A DNA stretch of 64,000 nucleotides from Iris pallida. Taxonomy: Eukaryota > Streptophyta > Magnoliopsida > Asparagales > Iridaceae. The translations under genes and the position numbers were made by a program. Numbering within the stretch: the first letter of the stretch is position 1; each line of letters starts with the position of its first letter. The notes beneath the pieces are model-generated. The model ran no database searches. It had not been told where the DNA came from and worked only from the letters and a program-made list of their open reading frames with translations. This document shows positions 36,500-49,164 of the stretch, in pieces. Location of the stretch: assembly GCA_029216955.1 (NCBI GenBank), contig JANAVB010031417.1, positions 16,141,555 through 16,205,554 on the forward strand. The letters are read 5' to 3'.

Positions 36500-37284
36500 T
36501 CCTTTCTTGACCATCCTCCTCACTTGTCCAATCATGTTATTGGTAGTCTGTGACCATTCTATTGAAATAAATTGAAGCGGTTGAATATTCTGCAGATCTA
36601 GTTCAAGCCTGGGACCAAAAGGTTGTCCAAAACTCTCTATAAAAAAACAGTCTTCAAATATTCTAAATTATTTTGTTTGAATATTTTTTTTATACTGAAC
36701 ATATATTGATTTGCTAGTCATTCTAAATTGCTCTTCATATTATTCTTCAAATATTCGGAGCATATATTGATTTTGGGAGTCATTCCAAATTGTTTAATTG
36801 ACTATCAGATTTCTGATACTGTGTGCTACTCCTTTGCACCATTGCACTATTGTTGTGTTCTAATTATTGGCTGTGAACTGTTTCAATTCTGCAAAATACA
36901 AACTTGTACTCATTGCTAGTTAATTTGAAACTATTGTTGTGTTCTAATTATTGGCTGTGAACTGATGTTCATCATATAACTCTGATACTTAAACTATTGC
37001 TAGTTAATTTGATAGCTATAAATACAGTGTATAGAATTCCAGACTTTTGGTTAAGTTTTGTTTGATGTGCCATCCTCATATATAGAATACATCTATTTTT
37101 GCATACACTTTTCATGCTAGTAGTGTATCTACATGCTGTTGACACCTAGGTATAACCTGACAATAGTATAACTAGCCAATACTGGTATAACTTTATACCA
37201 TTTGATTATGCACCTAGTTTCTAGCCTAATAATACCAACTTTACTTATTTGGGTGATTTTATCTCATTTATTTTCAGGTCATAG
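36500..37284. other. Spacer between the two CACTA2 genes
   Basis: AT-rich sequence with two direct repeats of TGTTGTGTTCTAATTATTGG (36852 and 36934). It ends in TTTTCAGGTCATAG (37274-37287), a possible acceptor before the second gene. Confidence 0.45.
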
Positions 37285-40200
37285 ATGGAAAAAATGTCAA
37301 ATGTTAAGAAATGGTTTATCAAGCCTGGGACCGTAACAGAATATGAGAAGAAAAGAATGGACAATATTGCTAGAAATAAAATGAAAATGGATGCTTTGAA
37401 ATTGCAAGAAGCTTCAAATCTTGTGATGAATCCCAAGAAGAATATTCCTACAAGTTCAAGTAAGATGGGAAAACGAAGTACAATTGAAAGAGATGATGAA
37501 CAAAGAGTGCTCGACAATGATGATTTTCTTAGCGGGGAAGGTAGCAACATTAATGATGAACCTCCTGTCCATAGAGTAAAAAAGGTAATAAATTTTTTTT
37601 AATTTAATAATCTGTTGGAACATCGGTCATCATTTATTATTTTTATTCTCTTCCAGGTTACAACTGGTCCTACTCGTAAGTCGTTTCATGTTGCCCATGA
37701 GTTGGATGACGGTAACAATATGAATGAAGAATATATTGGTGCTAAGAAGAAGAAGGTAAATAATTTGATCATGAATTAAATATTTTATTCACTAACTTGT
37801 TAGAGTGATGCTATTACTATATGTGTTATGCATTTCCAGATTGTATACAGTGGTCCTACGCGGAAATCATCCCGCATTCTCCAGAATATGGAGGATGTTG
37901 TAGCAAAGGGGAAGAGGACATTGGATCCTCAGTTAGAACCTTCTTTTATGGAGGATATCTTGGGCAGCCCTGGATCAGCATCTCAGTGCTTTGAGGAGAG
38001 CGAAGATGAGCCGGTAGATAATACACCGAAGGGTAAGTATTCGCCAACTCTTGTCCTCAATGCAAACGTTCAATTTTGAAATTAAACTCCTGTTGGCCTC
38101 AATGCATCAGCTGGCCTCAATGCAAACGTTCCATCTTGATGATTTTTTGTGGTTCTACATGATGTTTCCTCTAATGGGCATCTCTTATTTTCCTACTTGG
38201 TTGAATATGCATCCCTGGAAGTTAGATTTTTTTTAACACTGTTCTGATGTATGATCTTCTGGTCTTGTCTGAAGTTTCAAGTTTCTCTCTCTCTTTTTTA
38301 ACACTGTTCTGATGTATGATTCTCTCTCTTTTTTTTTGGGTTTCAATCACATCAAAGTTTTCATTTTGAAGATGGTTTATGGTTCTCTGTGATGTTTTCT
38401 TTTGTGGGCATCTCTTATTTTCCTATTTGATCGAGTGTGTGCAAAAAGGTTGAATTTTGATACGATTTTCTGTTAGTTCATTTGTTGGTACTTCTTCTGG
38501 ACTAATGAGTGATTACCTACTAGTATTATATGCACATAAAAAATGCTCTTTTGAAGGGATTGAGGAAACGTTCTTTTAAAGGGCATTCCAATGCTCTCAT
38601 TGAAATTTAGTTAAAATTTGATGTTTTCAACAAAAAATTCCGAATTCTCAACTCCAAGCGACTTTCAACCAAATATAAATCCTTAATTACAAAATTAACT
38701 ATTTTGTTAAGATATCTGGTTCTGTCACTAGAGAGTATCGGAGTATCGGTCCGTATAGCATCGTGTAGGGAATACTCCACCATCTCAGACCATCTGCGAT
38801 CTTTCGGTTACTATATATTTTTGTTTTGGTTCAAGTTATATGACTAAATTTTAACTTTTTCACTTTCACAACACCGATTATTATAATAATTTCCTGTCAA
38901 AAATATATATTATAATAGTTCTGAGGAAAAAGAAAATTTGATCACTTATTCATCTTCCTGAGGATGTTTACTTGTAAGAAATAAGTACCACTATAACATC
39001 TGTGATTGAAAACTCTAGTATATACAGACATGATGTTTGAATTTATGGCTTTGTCTGAAACTTCATTAATTTTTGGCTTTGTTAAAATTTCATAATAGTT
39101 CATGATGTTTGAATTTATGGCTTTGTCTGAAACTTCATTAATTTTTGTTCCATTCACATGGAAACTTTCCATTTTTATGATGTTTTGTGGTGCTCTGTGA
39201 TGTTTGCTTTGATAACTTTCGATTTTGATGATGTTTTGTGGTGCTCTGTGATGTTTGTCCTGAAACCCTGTACATATGAAAATCACCCCAGTTCTCATGC
39301 CAAGACTGACATAATATATGTATGGCTGGTTCCAAAAGCATGAGATGACCATTACTGGAAGAAGAAAAATAACTGTTGAATCAATGCCTAGATCATGCAA
39401 CCAGCAACTTAGGTTTGTGCGCCAAATATTAAGGCTGACTTGTTTTTCTTCTACGAGATTGGTGAACGAGAATGAGATAGCATGCCTTCCTGTTCTCCAT
39501 CTCCATATTCATTCAATCCATGATCATATGAAGATTGTGAGTAATAGTCTGCTTTTGTTATTGTTGTTCAAAGACACAAGAAGTTTCTGATGGTACTAAG
39601 GGGAGTTGTCTACTGTAAAAGCAATACACTCTGTACACTAATACTCCTTACTCATTTACACAACCACTAAACTCCTCACTCATGATTTTGCACTCATGAT
39701 TATATATATACATTACACTCTGTACACACTCACTAACTAACACTCCTCACTCATGTCCAGCGTTTTACAATTATGAAGAGTCTTTACCTCGTGTTTCTTA
39801 TTAGGTACTACGGGGAGTTGTGCTTCCTCTAGGCAAGGTAGAGGACCTACCAAGCCATGGAAAGACTGGGATAGCGGAGTAAGAAAAATTATAGAGTGGG
39901 ATGAAGATTGTCAACCGGTTGGAGAAAATGCACACTGTTTGATGACTCATCTTGGTAACCTTGCACGAAATGGCGAACTGTTCCCATTGACAATGCTATC
40001 TTGGCGCAAGGCCGATAAGGATACTCTCGAAATGATCTGGTTATCGGTGAAGGTAACTCCTCTTTGTCTCTTGGCGCAGGGCCGATATTTAATCTAGAAT
40101 TATTTAACTTCTTGGTACTGCATTTTTGGTGGCATAAACCGACATTCAAACATTTTATTCACAGTTCACATTGATCTTCAATAAGGCTTACTAAATACTA

Positions 40201-42053
40201 ATTCTGCAATAAGAAGCATATGCATGCCTGCAGCAATGAAATATCTTCAAATCAAATGGAAACATATGAAAAATGCAAAAACACATTCCTGATACATTTG
40301 CCTAAGGTGCTGATCTATTGTATTTGCATGGATGTGCACTGATTTAGAGCATTAGGAAGCTTATACTGAAATCAATTTTGAGGTACCGAACTATTTTTGG
40401 GTCACTATTAACTTCTTTTTTTCTTAGGAAAACATAAATGCTCCTGATGGCTTTAAAGATATTTGTTTTAGAAAGATGGGAGTTGCTTGGAGAGCCTTCA
40501 AGCACCGCGTGAAGAAGGACTTCTATCAAAAATTCGAGAACAATGCAGAACGTTTACAAACAGTGCCACCCCGGGTGGAGCCCAGTCAATGGCCAACGCT
40601 AGTGGCATATTGGAGTTTGGATGAGACAAAGGTATGACTCAACTAGCAAATAGCTTGATCGATATTTATACTAGTAGTGAACAGCTAATTTCAGTTCAGT
40701 TATAATATTCATTAATTTTTAGAAAGTTTCGGAGACAAACAAAGGTAATCGAGGAAAACTTTGTGCCCTCCCTAGAACAGGAAGAAGATCATTTCCAGAG
40801 ATAAAGAGAAAGGTTTGTATTGTGTTTTTTTTTAATAAAGAGCATGTCTTTCTAGTTGATAGTGTATAATGTTTTACTTTTATGTTTGGAACATGTACAA
40901 ACACTTCAGAGGAGGTTGGAAAACAAGCCTGTCGACCTTGTCAACATGTGGAGAGCTACTCGAGGCAACGGTGGCAGTTATAACGAAGAAGACGGAGCGG
41001 CTGGTACAGAGGTATTATAATATATGTCATACTAAATATTTGGTTTAATGTCAATTATAAAATGTTATAGAAAATGTTATAACTGCCACCCGTGGAAAAT
41101 GTTAGAAAGGCGGTATTATAAGATGTTATAACTGAACTGAAATATTAGAAAGGCGGTATTATAAAATGTTAGCAATTGTTATAACTGCCACCCATGGAAA
41201 ATGTTATAACTGGTACAGAGGTATTATAATATATGTTAGAAAGGCTTTAAATTTCAGAGTTTGGCATGCTAATTCTGAGCTCAATCTAGAGCTCCATTCA
41301 TAATTTCAAGGGTTATTTAGTTTTAAGGTATCTTAAAATATTTGAAATTTGCATTTAGATCTTCATTACGTCAAGAAGAAACTCGTCTCGACACTTGACT
41401 TAGAATGACTGTCTAAAATGAAGATCAAAACGCTAATTTCGAATATTATATGAGACAGAGAAACTAAACAGAAAATTTTGAATATTATGGAGTTATAAAG
41501 GCCATCCAAAATGTTACGGTATTATAAAATGTTATAGAAAATGTTATAACCAGCGGGGGTATTATATATTATATATGTCATACTAATCTCCTTGCATGTT
41601 ATAGAAAATATTAGAAAGGCGGATTGAAGAGCTACCCGTGGAAGAACGAGACAACGAGGAGCAATTGAATAAGGTTTACATGGAAGTGGTTGGACAAGAT
41701 GGGCACGGACGAGTTTTAGGCCGAGGAGTGGGTATAAGACAAAGTGGTCAATCTTCAACATCTCAGATAGAACTTGAAAAATAACGAATGCTGAAATTGA
41801 GCAACTGCGAAAAGACGCGGAGAAACTACGAGAAGAGACTGAGGCGTTAAGAAGAGAGCGTGACGAGCAAGAGGCTCGACATACAAAAGAGGTTGAGACA
41901 ATAAAAAATGATCTTAAAGCTGAGCATCTTGCGCAAGAGGCTCGACATAAGGAAGAGCTCGAGAGGATGAAGAGTGAGCTTAGCAGTGAGCTCAAAGCAC
42001 AAGTTGCAAGTATGTTCGCGGGTGCTTTCCGCCTTCCTGATATATTCAAGTAA
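37285..42053 (+). pseudogene. Ptta/En/Spm-type second CACTA gene (tnpA-like), eight exons, one frameshift
   Basis: Exons with GT-AG borders: 37285-37584, 37657-37755, 37840-38032, 39805-40052, 40428-40631, 40723-40812, 40910-41011 and 41605-42053. The central exons match the plant Transposase_24 family: KPWKDWDSG, a W-rich helix pair, EPSQWPTLVAYW, then a SETNKGNRGKL and GRRSFPEIKRK block. The first three exons are Lys-rich and acidic with repeated GPTRKS motifs. The last exon is a long Glu/Lys/Arg coiled coil (REETEALRRERDEQEARH) ending DIFK then TAA. tnpA-type proteins bind subterminal repeats and bring the ends together. One frame change is seen near 41780 in a run of A; before it the frame would stop at TAA. 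Intron 3 is long (1772 bp). Exon borders are my reading and untested. Confidence 0.85.
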
Positions 42054-43057
42054 GTTTAAAAAGTCGTAGGTTTGTCAATGCTGCTGGCATTTAAAAAGTC
42101 ACCTATTTTCAGAAATTGAGAACAGCAATGCCAAATTACATTTCATTTAAACTTACTTTAGAGAATCTCCAACTGTTTCCAGATTTCACCCAACTATTCT
42201 CAGGTTTGCAATTTCAGATAACTTAGTTAGAATCAAAATCTAGTTGAAGAACATTAATCAGTAAATTAGTTCATGACTTATATTATGATACATAGACTCA
42301 TACAGCAGTCCACAACCCATCAACCAACACCATAGATCAAGGTGAATTGGGTTGAATTATATTGATGCTCAGTTCTCAAACAGAGTTGTATTGCCATGTT
42401 TAATCTTTACATTGTCTACATTATACTGTCATCACTTCAATTCAGTATTCCTATCTAAATCTGGGGTTGTATTCAATGTTTGGGTTAATCTGAAAACTGT
42501 GATTAGGAGGGGGAAATGAATTGACTTCCTTTCCTTCTTCTACTTAATCTTAGATTTAGGGAGGATAATGAATTGGTTTCCCTTCTTTCCTTCCTAACTG
42601 AGATTGATTCCAGTTTTGTGTAGCCTGAAAATAGGCCATGTATTTCCTGCCTTTAAAGTGTTCTACTGATTTTTCCCTTTCTTGTTGAATGTACCCTTCA
42701 CTGTTTGAGCATTCCTGCACACATATTTACACAGAGCATGCACACACTCACTGTTAATAACTTACACTGGTTTTCCAGATTTGTTCACTGTCACACACTT
42801 CTCCTTATTCACTTTCACATTTTTCCTGCACACAAATTGCACATTGGTTCACCTTCTTCACTGTTTTATGATTCCTGAAATTGCTACCTGCTATACACAC
42901 ACACACTAGCACCCTCTTTCCCATTCTCTAATTTCTAAGTCTTTACACAGTAGGTTTGTAAATTACTTTTCCATGAATCTGAGGTCCTATTTAACTTATA
43001 ACTAACCATATTTCTGGCATTTATTTGTTTCCAGGTAGCCAATGCTGCTGGCAGTCT
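42054..43057. other. CACTA2 3' region, no gene
   Basis: AT-rich with many short CACACA and TTCCTT stretches. I see no domain or strong repeat. Confidence 0.5.
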
Positions 43058-43330
43058 GGATTGGTTTGTCAATGGATGTGTTTTGGACTTGTGTAAAAAG
43101 TCTGGGTTTTATTTTGTTTCCAGGATAGCCATGGATGTGTGGTTTTATTTTGTTGACAGTCATGGATTGGTTTGTCAATGGATGTGTTTTGGACTTGTGT
43201 AAAAAGTCTAGGTTTTATTTTGTTTCCAGGGCAGCCATGGATGTGTGGTTTTATTTTGTTGACAGTCATGGATTGGTTTGTCAATAGATGTGTGGTCTTA
43301 TTTTGTTTCCAGGGCAGCCATGGATTGGTT
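43058..43330. repeat. Three tandem copies of a ~106-bp unit, CACTA2 3' end
   Basis: GGATTGGTTTGTCAATGGATG starts units at 43058, 43163 and 43269 (third shortened). Each has TTTTATTTTGTTTCCAGG and GCCATGGATGTGTGG. Further short repeats (GTGAACAATGGGAACACTC) follow at 43395-43620. Confidence 0.85.
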
Positions 43331-43394
43331 AAGTGAATGCTTGCTAATGTAAAACTTGATGGGAACATAGTGATGTAAGACTTGGATTTTATTT

Positions 43395-43620
43395 TGTGAA
43401 CAATGGGATATTACATTTAAATATGTTTTATAGAAATTGTTTTGGTAATGTTGCGGCTACGTTCTGTATGAATTTTTAGAGTGAACAATGGGAACACTCT
43501 AAGTGATGTAAGACTTGGATTTTATTTTGTGAACAATGGGAACACTAAGTTCTGTATGAATTTTGTGAACAATGGGATTTCATTTTGTGAACAATGGGAA
43601 CACTCTAAGTTCTGTATGAA
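43395..43620. repeat. Short GTGAACAATGGGA repeats near the CACTA2 3' end
   Basis: GTGAACAATGGGA with TTTTATTTT and CTAAGTTCTGTATGAATTTT recurs about five times with irregular spacing, continuing the repeated TTTTATTTTGT theme of the preceding array. Confidence 0.7.
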
Positions 43621-44341
43621 TTTTTGTTGTATATAAAATTCAATTATAGAATTTTAGAGTGTATAAAATTTTTCGCACGATTACAGTACTTTTTAAAATT
43701 CCGTCACCTATTTATTAGGACGAAATATATCTTTTACAAAAACTTGTTTTTTGGGACAAATTAATAAACCGTCACACAAAAGCATAAATTTGAAAACTTT
43801 TGAGACGTCTTGCCTAACCGTCCTTTAACAGTAATTAGGACGGCAATATCCGTCCCTAAAGTTTTTGCCACGCCACCCTAATGGGACCGGCCATTCCCGT
43901 CCCAAAGGCCGTCCCAAATAGTTGTTGGGACGGTAATTGCAGTATTTAAGACGGTTTTTTGTTGTCCCAAAAGGCCACTTTTTTTGTAGTGAATATATAT
44001 ATATATATAATATATATATATAATATATATATATATATTGGTGTGTTTTAGTATCATAATATATTCATATATATGTGTAGGGAATTTGAGATAGAAGAGT
44101 GAAATAGAGAGAATGGGATTGAGAGTGTTAGAGAGTGGTGGACTTGGTAGATGAATTAGTGTGTGTGTGTGTGTATGTGTTTGTGATAGAGTAGAGTGAT
44201 TGAGAGTGAGAGATTAGATATGTATATAGATATATAGAGAGAATGGGATTGAGAGGAAATTAGAGAGTGTAGAGAGGAATGTTTGAGTGTAGAAAGGAGG
44301 GGGAGAACCTGCTGTGAATGACAGCAGCAGTAGGAGTAGGA

Positions 44342-44432
44342 ATCAGTCCCACAGGGGACTGATTTGGATGTGATATCAGTCCCTACAGGGGACTGATTTA
44401 AGGGAATGAAACAGTCCCCACAGGGGACTGTT
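44342..44432. repeat. Three perfect palindromes in LTR5
   Basis: Arms CAGTCCC(C) and (G)GGGACTG occur three times at 44342-44363, 44375-44397 and 44410-44432 with 2-5 base centres. Outer AT or AA/TT pairs extend each stem. They could form three adjacent hairpins in RNA. Confidence 0.85.
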
Positions 44433-44449
44433 TGGTGGCACTGTAGCAG

Positions 44450-45130
44450 CATATTATAGCTGCTGATTAGCAGCAGTTAGAGAGGGATTTAACCCCCATT
44501 TGACAGCCTTAAGCAGCCCTTATTAGTCCCAATGTTCAGCCCTTGTGTTCAGCCATGGGACAGCCACAAAACAGCCCTATAGGACCCAAATCAGTCCACT
44601 TATTAGCCCCCCCCCCCACTTGACACACTTTGATAGCCTACACTTGACACTTAGCAGCCCTGATTTAGGCAGCATATATCAGCCATTAACACACCATTTG
44701 AACAGCCCTTAGGCAGTCCAAAACCAGCCTTAGCAGTCCCAAACCTGTCCCATTCCAGCCCCATGTAGACAGCCCATTGGCAGCCTAGATTAGCCTCCTT
44801 AGTTGGCCTATAGATGAGCTACTTGGCAGTCCCAAATCAGTCCCAAAACAGGCCCTATTCAGCCTATAACCTGTCCTAATTCAGCCCTCATTTAGCCCAT
44901 ATATCACCCCTATTGGTCAGCCACAAGTCAGCCTAGAACAGCCACTAATCAGTCCCTTAGATGGCCTTAGAGTTCAGCCTATATCAGCCTATTTCAGGCC
45001 CAAGAAACAGCCCATTGATAGCCCCTATATCAGCCCATATAATCAGCCCTATAACCCCCATAGGACAGCCCGTTTGAGCCCCCTTAATGCCCTCTATGAC
45101 CCACTTCAATGCCCACTTATACCCCCTTTA
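44450..45130. repeat. CAGCC/AGCCC-rich degenerate tract in LTR5
   Basis: CAGCCC, CAGTCCC and CAGCCTA recur every 10-20 bases without a fixed period. One run of C (44610-44619) lies inside. It is probably an old simple repeat expanded from the same CAG-rich LTR zone as the minisatellites in LTR1 and LTR2. Confidence 0.7.
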
Positions 45131-45730
45131 TATACCTCTATTTGACCCTTAGTTTGAGCCTTAGTGAGTGAGTTTAGTTAGTGGTTTGAGTGAGTCTTGT
45201 GAGTGTTTGTTAGTCGAGTGTTAGTGTAGGTTTTAGTAGTGAGGGTAGTGTGTTAGTGTTGTGTGTTAGTAGTGTGGTTGGAGGGTAGTTAGAAGTTAGA
45301 GTATCCTATTAGAGTTAGATATTGATGGATACTCTAAGATACTAGGAGTGTGAGTTAGAAGTTAGATAGAGCATGGTTAGATCGGTTGGTAGAGTGGTAT
45401 CCCAAGATATCATAGGGTATCTCATGATACCTTAAGGTATGTTGAGGGTGACCAACATGTGGGATAAGATGGACTGGATGGACTAGATACCTAGATTTTA
45501 TGGTTGGTAATGACTAGATAGGCTAGTGTCGAGCTATCCAAGAAGCCTAGGTTAGTCTACCAAGGTATAGATGGGTTACCTTGGTATTGGTACAAGGTAT
45601 TGGAAATACCTTGTAAAGGGTAAAGGTAAGGTATTGGGGTAAGTCTAAGTTTGGGGTTTTGATTGTTAAGATGGGGTTAGATATAGGTTGTCTTGGTAGG
45701 TAATATTTGGATAAGGGTAGTTTAGTCTAG

Positions 45731-46060
45731 TTTTGACCCTCGTTGACCAAGAGTTAACTTTTTGACCAAAGTCAACTACAGTCAACACATTACCTAGAAT
45801 TGACCCAGAACCAAACCAGAGTTGACCAGTTGACTGAAAGTCAACAGTTAGTCAACATTTGACTAGTTTGACCCAGGATTGACTCAGTGTTGACCAGAGT
45901 TGACCAGAGTTGACTTTTTGACCAAAAATCAACTGTAAGTCAACCCTTGACCTATATTGACCTAGTTTGACTTGGATTGACTTTCTGTGACCTTGTTTGA
46001 CCTTGGTTGTCCTAGTATGACCTAGTTTAGCTTGGTATGACTTAGTTTGACCTAGTTTTG
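45731..46060 (+). promoter_or_regulatory. W-box (TTGACC/TTGACT) cluster in LTR5
   Basis: I count about 20 TTGAC(C/T) cores on the plus strand and five GTCAA cores on the minus strand in about 330 bases. TTGAC(C/T) is the known binding core of plant WRKY factors. The tract is also a degenerate simple repeat, so binding is an inference. Confidence 0.6.
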
Positions 46061-46761
46061 ACTTAGACTTGCATATTATGACTAGATTAGCTTTTCTTTC
46101 ATTATTAAACCCTGTTTGGACTCATGGCATCTCATCTTTAGGTCTGTGATTTCTCTGAGCATCTATTCACCTTATCAGCTCAGGACCACAGGCGAGTACA
46201 TTCACTGATAGTTTTCATTGTCTTGATATCTGCTATATCCGATTCAGTTGTAATGTCTTACTTGATTTTCAGACACGATAGTTCACGGACTAGTATATGT
46301 CGGATCTTGTCATGAGATGTTGTTCCCGGATTACTTGGTATATTGGTACAAGACTAGACTTGTTACTTGTACTTGTATAGACATGGACTTGGGAGTGGGT
46401 TGATCACCTGCTTTTGAATCCCGTGTCATGACGTGTTATGTCCGGATTCTTTACACTATTCGGGAAATGGAGAATTATTAGTGGTTGTTTGATCAAATCC
46501 CTACTTGTTTTTCACACTTGTACTTGTTACATTGTTCATAGCTATACCCTCGCCTCACGACGGGTAAAGCCTTACCCTACTTGTTCATAACTTTCCATGG
46601 TGACCGGCTTTATTCTTCACACTAGTACTTTTTACTTGTTCATAGCCGATCAGATGGAAAGCCTGAACATATTTTTCCTAAGCCGATCACATAACGCACT
46701 AATAATTCAAGGCACCTTTTATATTTATTATCATAGGAGGCTAAGTTCTGTTCGGGAGAAG

Positions 46762-46802
46762 GGTTACAACCCCGGTCCTTGTTTGGTTTAAGGGTTGTAA
46801 CT
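46762..46802 (+). repeat. GGTTACAACCC stem-loop in LTR5
   Basis: Arms GGTTACAACCC (46762-46772) and GGGTTGTAACT (46792-46802), 10 of 11 pairs, around a loop nearly identical to that of LTR1 (GGTCCTTGTTTGGTTTA). Confidence 0.8.
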
Positions 46803-46841
46803 CGACTTCCGAATAGTCCCCAAATCATCCTATATATGCAC

Positions 46842-46848
<7 letters not shown>

Positions 46849-46911
<63 letters not shown>
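46849..46911. repeat. (TA)n microsatellite in LTR5
   Basis: Uninterrupted TA run of about 62 bases, 50 bases after the stem-loop. Confidence 0.95.
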
Positions 46912-46915
<4 letters not shown>

Positions 46916-47544
46916 CGTCCTATTCAGTACTCACATCTTGATAATATATTTTATGTTGATTTTGTCTTGTATTTTATTATACTATCTCTTATAGAATTTG
47001 TCAATTCATATGGAACTGCTGTTAGTGTTTGTACTTGCTCATTTTTCTGACAGGATACCGTTGATATATTACAGATGATTCTGAGGCAGATTGCCTGATC
47101 TATTATGGGGACAGGTTAGATGGAGTAGACCTGGACCGTGGCTTGATAGTAGAGCCACTAGACTTTGCACACCCAGAGTAGTGTAGCTTAGTTAGGTTTG
47201 TCTGGTCTACGAGCCAGCTAGTACTTTCAGACTGTAGTATTTTATATTATATTTCTGTGACTCTGTGGTGTTGTGTATAGCTTTGGGATTGTGTGGATCT
47301 TGAACTATTTCCTGCTTTCATCTATCATATTTTTTCTTCCATGCTATCTACCTTAGTTTTACTTTGTGATTGAGACTGTATTGCTATGTCACCTCCATTC
47401 GGAGTGTATATACTGTACAGGTACCTTTATCTGTTTAGTCGTAGTATTTACAGACCTTATATACAGTATTTTACCGTCGATTCTGCGGCGTAGGCTGGAC
47501 GTAACCACGTGCTCGTGCCCCTCATCAGGGTACGAGTCGTGGCA

Positions 47545-49164
47545 CATACTCTGGGACGTAACGACTCGGTCGTGCCTCTTCGCTAAGTCTTGCCTATACT
47601 TGTGTTGTGACAAAGTGGTCGTGCCTCACATCTCGAGGTCGTGTCCAGCAACTCAACATGACTTAACCAAACTTGCCCTACGGCCCTTTTCAACTTAAGT
47701 CGCAACAACTAACACAACTTGTAGAACCGGTGTTGAGAACTCTAGTACGATGCCATATCTCGTGGCAAAACACGTCTTTACGTATAACCAAATATTAGGC
47801 TCATATTACCTTGGGTGCATACCGAGTACGCTTTCCACAACACATCGCATACCGTGCTTATGCTTCTTCGGTTACGACCGACACCGTGCATGCAGATTCG
47901 CCGCGTAGCACGCCAATTATCTATATGAAAGGCCACTGGCATGACAAGCCATTGCGGACATAGCTCGAGTAGGCGGCGAGTCCTTCGATGCAGGTAGCGA
48001 GCCCTATGGAAAGCCCCCGACTACCCTCACGCAATGAATCGTGCGTTGCTATAACGTCTACCCCTAGGATGACTAGGCCCGGTGCCCCGACGTATAACCA
48101 GTCTAGGCAGAAATCCTTGTCGACAAGGTGTCCAATGACCACGCACCTACGAGACATCTAGACTCACGTAAATGCATGGCCTAATTTGTTGGTACGACTG
48201 GAACTATACCTAGCAACTCGTGCTCTGAACCACACTTTGTATAACGTGTATTGAGACCGCGAGACTCTCAACCGAGGGACTGCCTCGTACATCTTAACGT
48301 GGATAGAAATACGAGACTCCCAACCGAGGGACCGCCTCGTACATCTTAACGTGGATAGGAACGCGAGACTCCCAACCGAGGGATCACCTCGAACTTCTTA
48401 ACATGGATAGGAATGCGAGACTCCCAACTAAGGGACCGCCTCGAACTTCTTAACGTGGATAGGAACGCGAGACTCCCAACCGAGGGACCGCATCGAACTT
48501 CTTAACGTGCATAAGATCGTCTCATACTCCAATGTATTCCGTGCGACACTATCGTCCAAGTCATACTCTATGTGACGAGCCTTAAGACCGTGGGAACAAA
48601 TGGCTATATGCAGCCGTAGAACCGTGGGACCGTGCATACGCTTAACTTGAACAACCAAATTCTTTGGGTACCTAAACTCATGCCATAAGTCATGCGATAC
48701 AACTTAGCTCATGGGACGATCAAGGCTATGCCGAGCCTTGCATTCGAAGAAACGTACATGCTTTATCGAGCATCTACGCGGGCGCCGCCTATGACTTAGG
48801 CTAACTCTTAGTTTGTGACGAATACCAACTTTCCTTCTACCAAGCCACGGAACAAAGGACCGAGTATCATTTTCAAAGCACGCCGTGCACCAACTCTATT
48901 CTGACCGTAGGACGTTTTCTATGTTCTAAACTTGATTCGACCGTCGGAATAATTTTCTTTAGCTATGTGGATTCGTCTCTTTTATTATTAAGCCTACTTG
49001 TGCAAGTTGAAAACACGTGATTTATTATGTGAAGGCTAAGATGAGACAAGTTCACCGAAACTATCCCACCTGAGCGATGTCTTCGAATCGCCGTTGGAAG
49101 GCCAAGTCCGAATGCCGTCGGTGTTTCGATTCCTCCGATTGACTTCACGGGATGGGACACTACA
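47545..49164 (-). mobile_element. Left LTR of element 4, second visible piece
   Basis: From CATAC (47545-47549) onward it aligns with 52610-54268 of the right LTR4. It ends at GGGACACTACA (49164). It lacks 37 bases present near 52640-52680. With the piece at 26376 and the predicted off-window part, the total fits the right LTR length. Confidence 0.92.
48261..48516. repeat. 52-bp tandem repeat, left LTR4
   Basis: Five copies of a 52-bp unit beginning GAGACTCCCAACCGAGGGAC and ending GTGGATAGGAACGC. The right LTR4 has five copies at 53365-53620. Confidence 0.92.

Larger units (their letters stand above)
27812..43991. mobile_element. CACTA2: 16.2-kb CACTA transposon with TNP2 and tnpA-type genes
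   Basis: Ends CACTACAAAAAAAGTG and CACTTTTTTTGTAGTG are perfect inverted repeats for 16 bases, with similarity continuing (CTTTTTGGG against CCTTTTGGG). Subterminal motifs such as TTTAGGACAC and GTCCCAAA occur near both ends. The flanks TAT (27809-27811) and AAT (43992-43994) agree in two of three positions, which is ambiguous in TA-rich DNA. Gene order on the plus strand is a long leader with a 285-bp triplication, the TNP2 transposase (32915-36499), then a Ptta/En/Spm-type gene (37285-42053), the usual plant CACTA arrangement. Confidence 0.94.

Noticed and set aside
47366..48157. Frames around the LTR5/LTR4 junction as a gene
   Set aside because: The 47366 frame spans the LTR5 end and the CATAC junction; no domain is seen.
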